Counted from the stretch's first letter, positions 50,271-60,242 are shown. The stretch is 64,000 bases of DNA from Pararhizobium sp. (GCA_017794825.1 CP051237.1:5629342-5693341); one strand, 5' to 3'. Notes: generated by a model from the letters alone, not told the origin. Made by a program: numbers and translations.

Positions 50271-52739
50271 TCAGTAGAGACCCCCTGCCCCGGAGCCGAC
50301 AGCCCGGTTCGCCTGCGGCGAGATGTTGAGGATTTCCGAACCGGTGGCGTACTCCGCGCCAATGACGGAGAAGAAGTCGGCTGGTCCGGTGCCGGGTTTG
50401 AAGGATTCGTAAATCACGTCCGGGTCGCCGGCTCTCGCTTCCATACCGGTCTTCCGGTTGATCGGAATGAGCTTCAGACCTGGAGGAATGCGGAAACCGA
50501 TCGGCTGGCTGCCATCGAGCGCCGCGGTCATGAATTCGTTGAAGACGGGCGCTGCGAGGCCGCCGCCGGTCGATCCCCTGCCCATGGGCGTCGGATTGTC
50601 GTAGCCGATGAAGACGCCGGCGACGAGATCCGGCGTGTAGCCGACGAACCAGGCGTCCTTTTCTTCGTTGGTCGTGCCGGTCTTGCCGGCGACTGGCCGC
50701 TCGAGCTTGATCTTGCCCGCCGCCGTTCCGCGGGTCACCACGCCTTCGAGCATCGACGTCACCTGGTATGCGGTCATCGGATCAAGCACCTGCTCGCGCA
50801 TGTCTATGATTTCCGGCTCGGGCTGATTGTGCCACTCTTCGGCGTTGCACGCGTCGCAGCGGCGGTCCTCGTGCTTGAAGATCGTGTTGCCGTACCTGTC
50901 CTGAATACGGTCGATCAGCGACGGCGTGATCTGCTTGCCGCCATTGGCGAGCACCGCATAGGCGGTCACCATGCGCAGCACGGTCGTTTCACCGGAACCC
51001 AGCGCCATCGGCAGGTAGGGCGGCATATCGTCATAAATGCCGAAACGCTCTGCATATTCGGCGACGAGTTCAATGCCCATATCCTTGGCGAGCCGGACCG
51101 TCATCAGGTTGCGGGACCGTTCAATGCCGAGCCTCAGCGTAGAAGGTCCGGCCGATCCTCCGCCGTAGTTCTTCGGCTCCCAGATCTCGTTGCCCGAGAC
51201 GATCTGTATCGGCGCATCGAGCACCACCGACGCCGGGCTGTAACCATTGTCGAGGGCGGCGGCGTAGACGAAGGGTTTGAACGAGGAGCCCGGCTGACGC
51301 ATCGCCTGGGTGGCGCGGTTATACTGAGAATGCGAGAACGAGAACCCGCCGATCAGCGCAAGCACGCGGCCCGTGTGCGGATCCATTGCAGCGATCGCGC
51401 CTTCCACTTCCGGGACCTGGCGCATGACGTACTTGCCGGCCGCGTCCTGCTCGCCGCCGAGAACTTCTTCAACATAGACGACGTCGCCAACCTTCAGAAT
51501 GTCTGCAACGCTCTTGGCCTTGGACGCAGCGCCGTCCTTGTTGATCCTGTATGCCCATTCCATGTCGGAGCCGGAGATGGTCACTGTTTCCCGGGCATCA
51601 TCGACTTCGCCGGACGCTGTGGTGACGGGCCTCAGACCAAGCTGCGCCGTATCGGCTCCCGCTTCGAGAACGACGCCAAGCCGCCATTCCGGCACGTCGC
51701 GCAATTGCTTGACTTCCGAGACTGCAACACCCCAATCGCCGCTGGCGTCCACGGTCGCCACAGGGCCGCGAAAGCCGCGTTTCGTGTCGTAGTCCATCAG
51801 GCCATGCTGCAGCGCTTTGCGCGCAAGTTCCTGGAGATGCGGATCAAGCGTCGTGCGCACGGAAAGTCCGCCTTCGTAGAGGGACTTCTCGCCATAGCGC
51901 TCCATGATCTCGCGCCTGACTTCTTCCGAGAAATAGTCCGATGCGAACAGGTAGGAGCCGAAGCGGCGAAGATTGACGCCGAGCGGCTGAGCCTTGGCTT
52001 CTGCGCCGTCCTGCGTATCGACATACCCGTTCTCCACCATGCGATCGATCACCCAGTTGCGTCGCTCGATGGCGGCTTCCGGATGTCGGTATGGGTGGTA
52101 GTTCGCCGGCCCCTTCGGCAGCGCGGCGAGATACGCTGCTTCCGGCAGCGTGAGTTCACTGACGGACTTGTTGAAATAGATCAGCGCGGCGCCCGCGATC
52201 CCGTAGGAATTGAAGCCGAACGGTATCTCGTTCAGATACAGTTCGAGAATCCGGTCCTTGGTATAGGCCTGCTCGATGCGGAAAGCCAGCACGGCTTCCT
52301 TGATCTTGCGCTCGATCGACTGCTCGGATGTCAGCAGGAAGTTCTTGGCGACCTGCTGGGTGATCGTCGAGGCGCCCACGAGCCTCCCGCTGCCCGAGGA
52401 GTAATTCTGCAGGTTGGTGATGATCGCCCGCGTCAGACCGGCGTAGTCCAGTCCCGGATGACTGTAGAAATTCTTGTCCTCGGCAGAAAGGAAAGCCGCC
52501 TTCACCCGGTCCGGCACCGCCTGTATCGGCAGATACAGGCGTCTTTCGCGGGCGTATTCCGCCATCAGGCTGCCATCGGACGCGTGAACGCGGGTGGTGA
52601 CCGGCGGTTCGTAGCTGGCGAGGACCTCGTAGTCAGGCAGATCCTCAGTCATGTTGCCCACGTACAACCATACGCCTGCGGCTACGATCAGGAACAGCAC
52701 CGTTCCGATCCCGAAGAGATATCCTATCAGCCTGACCAT
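50271..52739 (-). CDS. mrcA: Penicillin-binding protein 1A (transglycosylase/transpeptidase)
   Basis: Bifunctional class A PBP of 822 residues that polymerises and cross-links peptidoglycan at the inner membrane. One N-terminal membrane helix (LIGYLFGIGTVLFLIVAAGV) precedes the GT51 domain with AEDKNFYSHPG (catalytic Glu about 87), GASTITQQVAKN and YLNEIPFG. The transpeptidase has SSFK (Ser about 485), SRN in ERSRNLMTVRLA and KTGTT. An OB-like insert lies between the domains, as usual for PBP1a. The start at 52739 excludes a 17-residue extension without support. It is cotranscribed with or close to the amidase gene. Confidence 0.96.
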   Translation of the reverse strand: MVRLIGYLFGIGTVLFLIVAAGVWLYVGNMTEDLPDYEVLASYEPPVTTRVHASDGSLMAEYARERRLYLPIQAVPDRVKAAFLSAEDKNFYSHPGLDYAGLTRAIITNLQNYSSGSGRLVGASTITQQVAKNFLLTSEQSIERKIKEAVLAFRIEQAYTKDRILELYLNEIPFGFNSYGIAGAALIYFNKSVSELTLPEAAYLAALPKGPANYHPYRHPEAAIERRNWVIDRMVENGYVDTQDGAEAKAQPLGVNLRRFGSYLFASDYFSEEVRREIMERYGEKSLYEGGLSVRTTLDPHLQELARKALQHGLMDYDTKRGFRGPVATVDASGDWGVAVSEVKQLRDVPEWRLGVVLEAGADTAQLGLRPVTTASGEVDDARETVTISGSDMEWAYRINKDGAASKAKSVADILKVGDVVYVEEVLGGEQDAAGKYVMRQVPEVEGAIAAMDPHTGRVLALIGGFSFSHSQYNRATQAMRQPGSSFKPFVYAAALDNGYSPASVVLDAPIQIVSGNEIWEPKNYGGGSAGPSTLRLGIERSRNLMTVRLAKDMGIELVAEYAERFGIYDDMPPYLPMALGSGETTVLRMVTAYAVLANGGKQITPSLIDRIQDRYGNTIFKHEDRRCDACNAEEWHNQPEPEIIDMREQVLDPMTAYQVTSMLEGVVTRGTAAGKIKLERPVAGKTGTTNEEKDAWFVGYTPDLVAGVFIGYDNPTPMGRGSTGGGLAAPVFNEFMTAALDGSQPIGFRIPPGLKLIPINRKTGMEARAGDPDVIYESFKPGTGPADFFSVIGAEYATGSEILNISPQANRAVGSGAGGLY

Positions 52740-52930
52740 GAATACTTTACCGTTTCCGCGTTCTGCATGCCGATTCGCCGCGAGGCTCAACTATGCCTCA
52801 ATACAATGACGAATGTGCACAAAATAGGGCTGGTCGTCACGCCGCCCGATCAATCAACGCCGTTGCGCCGACAATGTGGCGCCAATGCAACACGAGGAGC
52901 TTACCGACAGGATACTGGTGGTCCTGTTCC

Positions 52931-52968
52931 GACATTTGCTTTCTTCGCGGGATGCAAATGTCAAATTC
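52931..52968 (-). repeat. Dispersed intergenic repeat, copy 2
   Basis: On the minus strand GAATTTGACATTTGCATCCC plus GCG (52968-52946) matches the element at 47405-47427 with one difference. After a short spacer comes CAAATGTC (52938-52931), which pairs with the first arm to form a hairpin GACATTTGC/GCAAATGTC. It lies between the mrcA start and the amidase stop. Confidence 0.6.
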
Positions 52969-52974
52969 ACTCCA

Positions 52975-54237
52975 CTAGTCCCGACTGAGGTTGACTTCCT
53001 CCGGACCTTCTCCGCCGCCTTTGACAAGGCCACGGAAATTGTCGACCGCTTTTGCCAATAAAACGGCCATTTCTGCAAGCCAATTCTCGTCCTGTAACAG
53101 TTTCTCATCTTCCGCGTTGGAAAGATAGCCGATCTCGACAAGAATTGAAGGCACATCAGGCGCCCGCAATACGCGGAATCCGGCGTATCGGTGCGGGTTA
53201 TTGATCAATTCTACGTTGCCATCAAGACTTTCGACAACCGAATCCGCGAAACGAACGGAAAACATCTTGGTCTCGCGCCGCATGAGATCGATCAGGATAT
53301 CGGCGACGCGCTCGGGCTCGTCTTCGAACGACAGTCCGGCGATGGCGTCGGACTTGTTCTCGCGCTGGGCCAGGTCGCGGGCGTAATCGTCCGAAGCCTT
53401 TTCCGACAGCGTGTAGACAGTTGCCCCCCTGATCTTTCTGAGACGTATCGAATCGGCATGGAGGGAAACAAAAAGATCGGCGCCGTTTTCCCTGGCGAAG
53501 CGAACCCGGTCGCCAAGCGACACAAACCGGTCATCGGTCCTTGTCAGGAAGACATCCATGCCGCCGTTGTTGGAAAGTCGCTCTTTCAAGGCAACCGCAA
53601 GATTGAGCGTGACTTCCTTTTCCTCCAGGCCGTTGCGACCGCGCGCGCCGCCATCGATGCCGCCGTGACCGGGGTCGATGACGACCGTGAACCTGTTCGT
53701 CGGATCCAGGGCGGATCCGGGCGCGGGCTCGGTGCTCTCGCCCTGCTCTGCCTCGTACCATTGCTGTTTCGCCAGCACGGCGGCGAATTCGTCGTGCGAT
53801 ATGCTTTTCATATCGAGCACCAGCCGGAAGCTGTTTACGTCGTCGTCTTCAAGGACCGAACTCTCATCGACCTCAAACGGCCCGGACGTGGTGAAAACCA
53901 TTCGTGAACGCCCCGGCGCCATCGTGCCGTAGCGAACATCGGTAAGCAGTCCGCGCGGTTCCGCCGCCTGCTCCGAAAACCCGAAGACAGTCTCGGGGAG
54001 ATCGACGACAACGCGGTGCGGCGCGTCGAGATAGTGATAGGAAAATTCCGGCTTGTCCTCGAATTCGAGGACAATGCGCGTGCGGGTCGCGTCGCCTGCA
54101 ATGCGCATTTCAAAAGCGAATTGCATGTCGTCGTTCGCGCCCGACGGCGCCGAAACCGCCGCCCGTACGGGCATCGCGAGAGCCAATAGCGCCATCAGGA
54201 GTATCACGAACTTGTGATGGAGAGCGTCAGTCAGCAC
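52975..54237 (-). CDS. N-acetylmuramoyl-L-alanine amidase (AMIN + Amidase_3)
   Basis: Periplasmic cell-wall hydrolase of 420 residues acting in daughter-cell separation. A signal peptide (HHKFVILLMALLALAMPVRA) is followed by an AMIN domain (about 40-150; TRIVLEFEDKPEFSYHYL, HRVVVDLPE) that would target it to the septum. The zinc amidase domain follows: VIDPGHGGIDGGARG (His ligand), LEEKEVTLN (Glu), FVSLHADSI (His) and VLVEIGYLSN-type ending (VPSILVEIGYLSNAEDE, catalytic Glu). GTG at 54237 with GGAAA upstream is the best start, as the longer frame begins in non-signal sequence. Confidence 0.92.
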   Translation of the reverse strand: MLTDALHHKFVILLMALLALAMPVRAAVSAPSGANDDMQFAFEMRIAGDATRTRIVLEFEDKPEFSYHYLDAPHRVVVDLPETVFGFSEQAAEPRGLLTDVRYGTMAPGRSRMVFTTSGPFEVDESSVLEDDDVNSFRLVLDMKSISHDEFAAVLAKQQWYEAEQGESTEPAPGSALDPTNRFTVVIDPGHGGIDGGARGRNGLEEKEVTLNLAVALKERLSNNGGMDVFLTRTDDRFVSLGDRVRFARENGADLFVSLHADSIRLRKIRGATVYTLSEKASDDYARDLAQRENKSDAIAGLSFEDEPERVADILIDLMRRETKMFSVRFADSVVESLDGNVELINNPHRYAGFRVLRAPDVPSILVEIGYLSNAEDEKLLQDENWLAEMAVLLAKAVDNFRGLVKGGGEGPEEVNLSRD

Positions 54238-55037
54238 CGAATTTCCGCGTTCACATCTGTTCTTGTGGCAAGCGGCTACCCCTGAATGATTCGAGGAGCG
54301 AGCCCGCAATTTCCGACACCTATACACGACGTTTCGCTAAGCTCAATTCAAACAAGACAGGCATCCTGCAATTTTGCGGGAACAGCTTTGAAAATCCGGC
54401 CTTGCGCTCTCCCGCCGGAACGAAACCGCGCGACGGTCTCTTTGACCATGACATGTCTTGAACATTTAGTTACATAACAGGCGTAAATACTTAATATTAA
54501 TAAAAAGTTTTCAAATCTACTCATGGGTGCACTATACGCTCTACACAACTCATCATTTAACAATAGCTGCATCTTGCCTCTTGCAAGACCGTCCGCGAGG
54601 ACATAAAAGCGGACAGAGGGTTTGATAGGCTGACGAGATAGGATTGTCCAACCCGGGCTGCCACCTGAAACAGGAGAAATGGCGCCATCGGCCGATCCGT
54701 CTGACGTCCAAGCTTTTCAGATCCTTCAAGTAATCGATCAATCCTGGAGCTTTCCAGGCATCGAGTAACAGCAAATGCTGGGGCTTGTCATCAAGCCAAA
54801 TTCATTGGTCATTATTGACCGCATGTTCGTAAATTTCTGTTTGGATCAACATGCTACGAGAAGCGCCTTCAAAAATCCCAAATACACCTGCATCGCGCGG
54901 CGCGTCAGGTGTGGAAGGCGGACTTCGGCAGGGTCCTGCAGAACAATCACAAATCGACGGAACAGGCTTCAACCGGAACAGGGCGAGATCGCCCGATCCG
55001 GCCGATCGCCTGTATAACGTCGTGGAGCAAACAATTC
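54238..55037. other. Long intergenic region between the amidase gene and rne
   Basis: About 800 bases without a convincing gene. The stretch 54470-54530 is AT-rich and probably holds promoters for the divergent genes. GGTCA-TTAT-TGACC at 54805-54820 and CACCTG...CAGGTG around a GC-rich core at 54889-54915 can fold, which suggests a structured rne 5' leader like the autoregulatory leaders known for RNase E. GTGGAGC precedes the rne start. Confidence 0.5.
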
Positions 55038-57824
55038 ATGGCAGACAAAATGCTGATCGACGCGTCCCACGAGGAAGAAACTCGCGTCGTCGTGGTTCGT
55101 GGAAACAGAATCGAGGAATTTGATTTCGAATCGCAGCACAAGAAGCAGCTGCGCGGAAACATCTATCTGGCGAAAGTAACTCGCGTCGAACCCTCACTGC
55201 AGGCGGCCTTCGTAGACTACGGAGGCAACCGCCACGGATTTCTCGCATTCTCCGAGATACACCCCGACTATTACCAGATTCCGGTCGCCGATCGCCAGGC
55301 GCTTCTTGAGGCCGAAGCCCAGGAATCGATGGACGATGACGACGACCAGCCGGAGGAAACCGAAAAGCCGGCCCGCCGCAAGAGCCGTTCAAGGCGAAGC
55401 CGCAGCAAAACGGCGGAATCCGCCGGCAAGAACGCCAAGAGCGAAAATTCGGACGACGCCGTGGAGGCGGTCGCCGCGGATGACGACTCCAGCCCTGAAG
55501 CAGCGGACGACGCGGTCAAGGCGTCTTCCGAAGATGACGCAAGCGTCTCGCCGCTGGATGAAACATCCGTCGACGCCTCGGACGACCGGAACGTCGAAAG
55601 CGACGACGACAAGAATTCCCCGCCGGAAACGATGGCCGCTGCGGTCGACGCCGACCAGGTGTCCGAAGCCGTTCGTCGGGAGCCCGGCGTTGACGATGAC
55701 GCGGACGATGAAACCTCGGAAGACGACAGCGACCGGAGCGTCGAACTCGTCGGCGCCGAGGACGCTATGGAAGAGGTGCCCGATCGCGCCCGCAAGACGC
55801 GCAAGCAGTACCGAATCCAGGAAGTCATCAAGCGCCGCCAGATACTCCTCGTCCAGGTCGTCAAGGAAGAGCGCGGCAACAAGGGCGCGGCCCTGACGAC
55901 ATATCTGTCGCTGGCCGGCCGTTATTCCGTCCTGATGCCAAACACCGCGCGCGGCGGCGGCATTTCCCGCAAGATCACGAACGTGCAGGACCGCAAGCGC
56001 CTGAAGGAGATTGCGCGCGGACTGGATGTGGCGCAGGGCATGGGCGTTATCCTGCGCACCGCCGGCGCCAACCGCACCAAGTCGGAGATCAAGCGCGACT
56101 TCGAATACCTGATGCGCCTCTGGGAAAACGTCCGCAACCTCACCCTCTCCTCCATGGCGCCGTGCCTGGTCTACGAGGAAGGCAGTCTGATCAAGCGTTC
56201 GATCCGCGACCTCTACAACAAGGATATCGGCGAAGTCGTGGTTTCCGGTGAAGAAGGATACCGGGAAGCCAAGGACTTCATGAAGATGCTGATGCCGAGC
56301 CATGCAAAGGCGGTGCAGCCCTATCGGGACGTGCAGCCGATCTTCGCGCGGTCGGGCATCGAGGCGCAGCTCGACAAGATGCTGCAGCCGCAGGTGACGC
56401 TCAAATCGGGCGGCTACATCATCATCAACCAGACCGAAGCGCTGGTCGCCATCGACGTCAACTCGGGTCGCTCCACCAAGGAGCATTCGATCGAGGACAC
56501 GGCGCTGCGCACGAATATGGAAGCCGCCGAGGAAGTGGCGCGCCAACTGAGGCTTCGCGACCTTGCCGGCCTGATCGTGATCGACTTCATCGACATGGAG
56601 GAGAAGCGCAACAACCGGTCCGTCGAGAAGAAGCTGAAGGATTGCCTGAAGAACGATCGCGCGCGCATCCAGGTCGGACGCATATCGCATTTCGGTCTGC
56701 TGGAGATGTCCCGCCAGCGCATTCGCGCCAGCGTTCTGGAAAGCACGATGCAGGTTTGCGAACACTGCGGAGGCACGGGTCACGTGCGTTCGCTGTCGTC
56801 CGTCGCTCTGCACGTATTGCGCACCGCGGAAGAATATCTGCTGCGCAACACCAGGTACAACATCACCCTGCGCACCTTGCCGGAAACCGCCCTGTACGTG
56901 CTTAACCACAAGCGCGACACGATCCGGGATCTGGAAACACGGTTCGGCCTGACGATTACGCTCGAAGCCGATCCCTCTGTGGGTCAGCAGATGGTCACCA
57001 TCGTCCAGGGCGAGAAGGTCGAAGCCCCGGTTGTTGTCGAAGACATCGTCATTCCCTTTGTCGAAACCGAAGACGACAATGTCGAAGTGATCGAAAGCGT
57101 CGACGACGAACACGAAAACGGCGATCCCGAGGGCGAAGGCCGCAAGCGCAAGCGCCGCCGGCGCAAGCGGGGCGGCCGCGGCGGCGCAGAACAGCCGGAA
57201 GCAGCGGCGGGCGATGCGGCGCTGGACGAACAGCCATCAACAGCCGAAGCCGTATCGGACGACCAGGATGGCGGCGAAGGCGATCAAAGACGCAAACGCC
57301 GCAGGCGTGGAAAACGCGGTGGTCGGCGCAATCGCGACGGCGAAACCGGCGGTCAGGAAAATGCAGTCGCCGCAGACAGCGACAGCCCTGACGCGACTGT
57401 AGCGGACAACACCGAAGAACCCGTTGCAGCCGCGCCGGATGAAGCGGAAGCAACTGATGCGCCGCAGCCGGCGGACGACGCCGCGCCTGCGGAAGAGGCG
57501 AAGGCCGAAGAGCAGGAAGCCGCACCGCGCAAGACCAGATCGCGCCGCAAGCCGCGCGCCAAGGATACCGAGGACGCCGGGGACAAGCCGGTCGCCGAGG
57601 ATGCGCCCGCCGTCGTGCCGAATGTCGATGAAGTCGCATCGGCGTCCGCCGAAAGCGAGGCCGAAGCCCCGGAAAAGCCGAAACGCTCACGTCGCAAGAC
57701 CGGTTCGGACGCTGCGGCGGGCAGCGAACCGGTTCTGACCTCCACAGCGCGTGGCGCCGCGGAGGATTCCGATGAGCCGAAGGAAAAGAAAGTCGGCTGG
57801 TGGCAGCGCCGGGGCTTCTTCTGA
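55038..57824 (+). CDS. rne: Ribonuclease E
   Basis: Endoribonuclease of 928 residues organising the RNA degradosome. The S1 domain begins GNIYLAKVTRVEPSLQAAFV and is interrupted from about residue 96 to 255 by an acidic, Ser/Asp/Glu-rich insertion before it resumes at ILLVQVVKEERGNKGA. Catalytic Asp473 (VAIDVNSG) and Asp516 (IVIDFIDM) are 43 apart, as in E. coli Asp303/Asp346. The zinc link is CEHCGGTG. The C-terminal third is a disordered scaffold with Arg-rich RNA-binding blocks (RKRKRRRRKRGGRGG, RRKRRRRGKRGGRRNRDG). It ends GWWQRRGFF. The start has GTGGAGC; a longer frame upstream is unlikely. Confidence 0.95.
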   Translation: MADKMLIDASHEEETRVVVVRGNRIEEFDFESQHKKQLRGNIYLAKVTRVEPSLQAAFVDYGGNRHGFLAFSEIHPDYYQIPVADRQALLEAEAQESMDDDDDQPEETEKPARRKSRSRRSRSKTAESAGKNAKSENSDDAVEAVAADDDSSPEAADDAVKASSEDDASVSPLDETSVDASDDRNVESDDDKNSPPETMAAAVDADQVSEAVRREPGVDDDADDETSEDDSDRSVELVGAEDAMEEVPDRARKTRKQYRIQEVIKRRQILLVQVVKEERGNKGAALTTYLSLAGRYSVLMPNTARGGGISRKITNVQDRKRLKEIARGLDVAQGMGVILRTAGANRTKSEIKRDFEYLMRLWENVRNLTLSSMAPCLVYEEGSLIKRSIRDLYNKDIGEVVVSGEEGYREAKDFMKMLMPSHAKAVQPYRDVQPIFARSGIEAQLDKMLQPQVTLKSGGYIIINQTEALVAIDVNSGRSTKEHSIEDTALRTNMEAAEEVARQLRLRDLAGLIVIDFIDMEEKRNNRSVEKKLKDCLKNDRARIQVGRISHFGLLEMSRQRIRASVLESTMQVCEHCGGTGHVRSLSSVALHVLRTAEEYLLRNTRYNITLRTLPETALYVLNHKRDTIRDLETRFGLTITLEADPSVGQQMVTIVQGEKVEAPVVVEDIVIPFVETEDDNVEVIESVDDEHENGDPEGEGRKRKRRRRKRGGRGGAEQPEAAAGDAALDEQPSTAEAVSDDQDGGEGDQRRKRRRRGKRGGRRNRDGETGGQENAVAADSDSPDATVADNTEEPVAAAPDEAEATDAPQPADDAAPAEEAKAEEQEAAPRKTRSRRKPRAKDTEDAGDKPVAEDAPAVVPNVDEVASASAESEAEAPEKPKRSRRKTGSDAAAGSEPVLTSTARGAAEDSDEPKEKKVGWWQRRGFF

Positions 57825-57837
57825 TTTCCAACCGAGG

Positions 57838-57869
57838 CGGCCGAACCCTGGTTCGGCCGTTTCTGTTTT
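57838..57869 (+). terminator. Rho-independent terminator of rne
   Basis: CGGCCGAACC-CT-GGTTCGGCCG (57838-57859) forms a perfect GC-rich stem, followed by TTTCTGTTTT. It begins 14 bases after the rne stop and lies at the convergent end of the aminotransferase gene. Confidence 0.85.
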
Positions 57870-59020
57870 CACGCCAGCCAAGCCTCGATCCTGTCCAGCG
57901 CCTCGGCCATGTCCGCGCTTGAACCCGCGTAGGAAAACCGGATCGTCTTGTGGCCGTCGACAGGGTCGAAATCCTTGCCTGGCGTCGCCGCCACGTCGAT
58001 TGCCTCCAGCATGCTCCGCGCAAATTCGGATGTGTCGTTGGTGAAGCGGCTGGCGTCGGCGTAGGCGTAAAATGCGCCGTCCATCGGCGACGCGATGGAA
58101 AAGCCGATCTTTGGCAGTCTCTCCAGAAACAGCTTCCGGTTCTCGCCGTACACGGCCTTGACCGCCTCCAGTTCAGGCGTCGCTTCGAACGCCGCGCGGG
58201 CCGCGATCTGAGACAGTTCCGGCGGGCTTATATACAGGTTCTGCGCGATGCGTTCGACAGGGCGAACCGCCTCACCGGGAAGCACCATCCAGCCGATCCG
58301 CCACCCAGTCATGCAGTAATATTTCGAGAAGGAGTTGATGACGACCGCTTCGTCGCCGAGCGAAAGCGCCGTCGTTTCGTCGCCGGCGAATGTCAGCCCG
58401 TGGTAAATTTCGTCCGAAATGAAAGTGATTTCGTTGTCGCGGCAATACTTCATGACGGCTTCCAGCGCGCCCCTGCCCGTCACCGTTCCGGTGGGATTGG
58501 CGGGGCTGGCGAGCAATGCGCCGTCAATTCGGCCATGGGTCTTCGCAGCGTCTTCCAGATTGGCCGGCGACAGCGTGAAATCGCTGGCGCGATCCACCGC
58601 GATTTCCAGGACTTCCAGCCCGAGCGCAGCCATGATGTTCCGGTAGGCCGGATAGCCTGGCCGCGTAATCGCGATCCGGTCTCCCGGATCGAAGAGCGCG
58701 AGGAAAGCCAGATTGAAGCCGGCGGATGAGCCGGTCGTCACGGCGATCCGCGCCGGATCGACATCCACATCATGCCTCTTGCGATAATAGGCGGCTATCG
58801 CCCCGCGCAGCTCGGAAAGCCCGAGCGTATCGGTATAGCCCAGCCGTCCGACGACAAGCGCCTCGCGCGCTGCGTCCAGAACCGCCTTCGGCGCGGGGCT
58901 GGCCGGCTGCCCCACCGCGAGCGAGATGACAGGCCTGCCCTGCCGCTTGCGTTCAATGGCTTCGGCCAGCACATCCATCGCATGGAATGGCTCAACCGCG
59001 CTGCGTCGGGAAATTCTCAT
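57869..59020 (-). CDS. Class I/II PLP-dependent aminotransferase
   Basis: Fold-type I aminotransferase of 383 residues. It has the N-terminal SLAVGQPASPAPKAVLDAA, the YTDTLGLSELRGAIAAYY segment, the NPTGTVTGRGALEAVM motif, the PLP-lysine in VINSFSKYYCMTGWRIGW and an arginine near the end in TIRFSYAGSS that would bind the substrate carboxylate. The family includes aspartate, tyrosine and methionine transaminases; the substrate is not clear. The start at 59020 gives MRISRRSAVEPF, with a weak AGGAA 11 bases before. Confidence 0.9.
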   Translation of the reverse strand: MRISRRSAVEPFHAMDVLAEAIERKRQGRPVISLAVGQPASPAPKAVLDAAREALVVGRLGYTDTLGLSELRGAIAAYYRKRHDVDVDPARIAVTTGSSAGFNLAFLALFDPGDRIAITRPGYPAYRNIMAALGLEVLEIAVDRASDFTLSPANLEDAAKTHGRIDGALLASPANPTGTVTGRGALEAVMKYCRDNEITFISDEIYHGLTFAGDETTALSLGDEAVVINSFSKYYCMTGWRIGWMVLPGEAVRPVERIAQNLYISPPELSQIAARAAFEATPELEAVKAVYGENRKLFLERLPKIGFSIASPMDGAFYAYADASRFTNDTSEFARSMLEAIDVAATPGKDFDPVDGHKTIRFSYAGSSADMAEALDRIEAWLA

Positions 59021-59279
59021 GGAAAGTCGATTCCTGCGTCGGATCCTTAATGCTGCCAGACACATGCCCTATCATCGCCATCATCACAACCGTTCCATGC
59101 TCTTCACATTCGTGCGAAATGGGATGGCGAGTCCCTGTGCAAAGCGTTGAAACCGCGCTACATGTCGGCCCAGCCGCCAAGGCCCTGCAAGGGAGTCGCA
59201 GATTAATGAGGCGACGATAATATAGATTGCCATCTAAGGAAGTAGCCGCCGGCCAGGTACGGCGCATCAAGAGGACCCA

Positions 59280-60047
59280 ATGATACGATCAATTACAAAG
59301 CGCTTCGCGACACTCCTTTTTGCCGGCGTCGCCTCGATTTGCGTCGTCCTGCCATCCCAGGCGCTAGACGATTCGGAAAAGGAAGAGTTGGGCGCGTTCA
59401 TTCGGGAATACCTGATCGCCAATCCGGAAGTCCTCTTCGAGGTGCAGAAAGCTTATGAGGCGAAGCAGGCGGTGCTGCAGAAGGAAAAATCGCGGGACAT
59501 CATCGCCAACGCCAGCGACGCCATCTTCGATTCGCCAAACAACGTCATCCTCGGCAATCCGGAAGGCGAAATCACGATCGTCGAATTCTTCGACTACAAT
59601 TGCGGCTACTGCAAGCGCGCGCTGAAGGACATGGAAGACATTCTCGCCAGCAATCCGGACGTTCGGTTTGTGCTGAAGGAATTTCCGATCCTTGGCGATG
59701 ACTCGGTGGCTGCGCACCGCGTGGCAAGTGCGCTGCACGTCGTCGCGCCCGAGCAGTATGCGGAATTTCATCGCTCCCTGCTGGGCGGACACGCCAGAGC
59801 CAACGAAGAAGCCGCCATGGAAATCGCCCTCTCGCTGGGCGTCGACGAGGCCGAGTTGAGAGCCGCGATGGAAGACCCGGCTATAGAACAGGGATATCGT
59901 GAAACCTTCCAGCTGGCGGACATGCTCGGAATATCCGGAACGCCGTCCTACGTGGTGGGCGACGAAGCCGTGTTCGGCGCCGTGGGCGTGCAACAGCTCG
60001 CAAGCAAGATCGAGAATGTCAGAAACTGCGACAGCGCCACCTGCTGA
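59280..60047 (+). CDS. DsbA family thiol-disulfide oxidoreductase
   Basis: Periplasmic thioredoxin-fold protein of 255 residues with a signal peptide (RFATLLFAGVASICVVLPSQA). An N-terminal helical extension (about 31-90; KEELGAFIREYLIANPEVLF) of the Com1/ScsC type may oligomerise the protein. The active site is CGYC at 108-111 (FFDYNCGYCKRA), and the cis-proline loop is GISGTPSYVVGD. An isomerase or oxidase role is likely. It stands alone, divergent from the aminotransferase. Confidence 0.92.
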   Translation: MIRSITKRFATLLFAGVASICVVLPSQALDDSEKEELGAFIREYLIANPEVLFEVQKAYEAKQAVLQKEKSRDIIANASDAIFDSPNNVILGNPEGEITIVEFFDYNCGYCKRALKDMEDILASNPDVRFVLKEFPILGDDSVAAHRVASALHVVAPEQYAEFHRSLLGGHARANEEAAMEIALSLGVDEAELRAAMEDPAIEQGYRETFQLADMLGISGTPSYVVGDEAVFGAVGVQQLASKIENVRNCDSATC

Positions 60048-60242
60048 TCGACCCTCCAGGACAAACGGCGCCTGTGCGGGCCGTTCACGCCCGAGCTGAT
60101 GGGGCGCCAGCCGCATTTGCGGTAATTCAATTTCAACAAGTTTCGGATAGCAATGGGCGAAGAACCCTGAGTCAGGGCTTTTCCTGCCCTATTTGCCCGT
60201 CTATATGTCGGGATCTGCGACGATCGAGGATAGTCTGGCACA

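Noticed and set aside
50829..52988. 719-codon open frame on the plus strand opposite mrcA
   Set aside because: It is antisense to a complete PBP1a with all catalytic motifs; composition is Arg/His-rich with no recognisable domain.
55389..57113. 574-codon open frame on the minus strand opposite rne
   Set aside because: It is antisense to RNase E; the repeated codons of the acidic insertion produce it.
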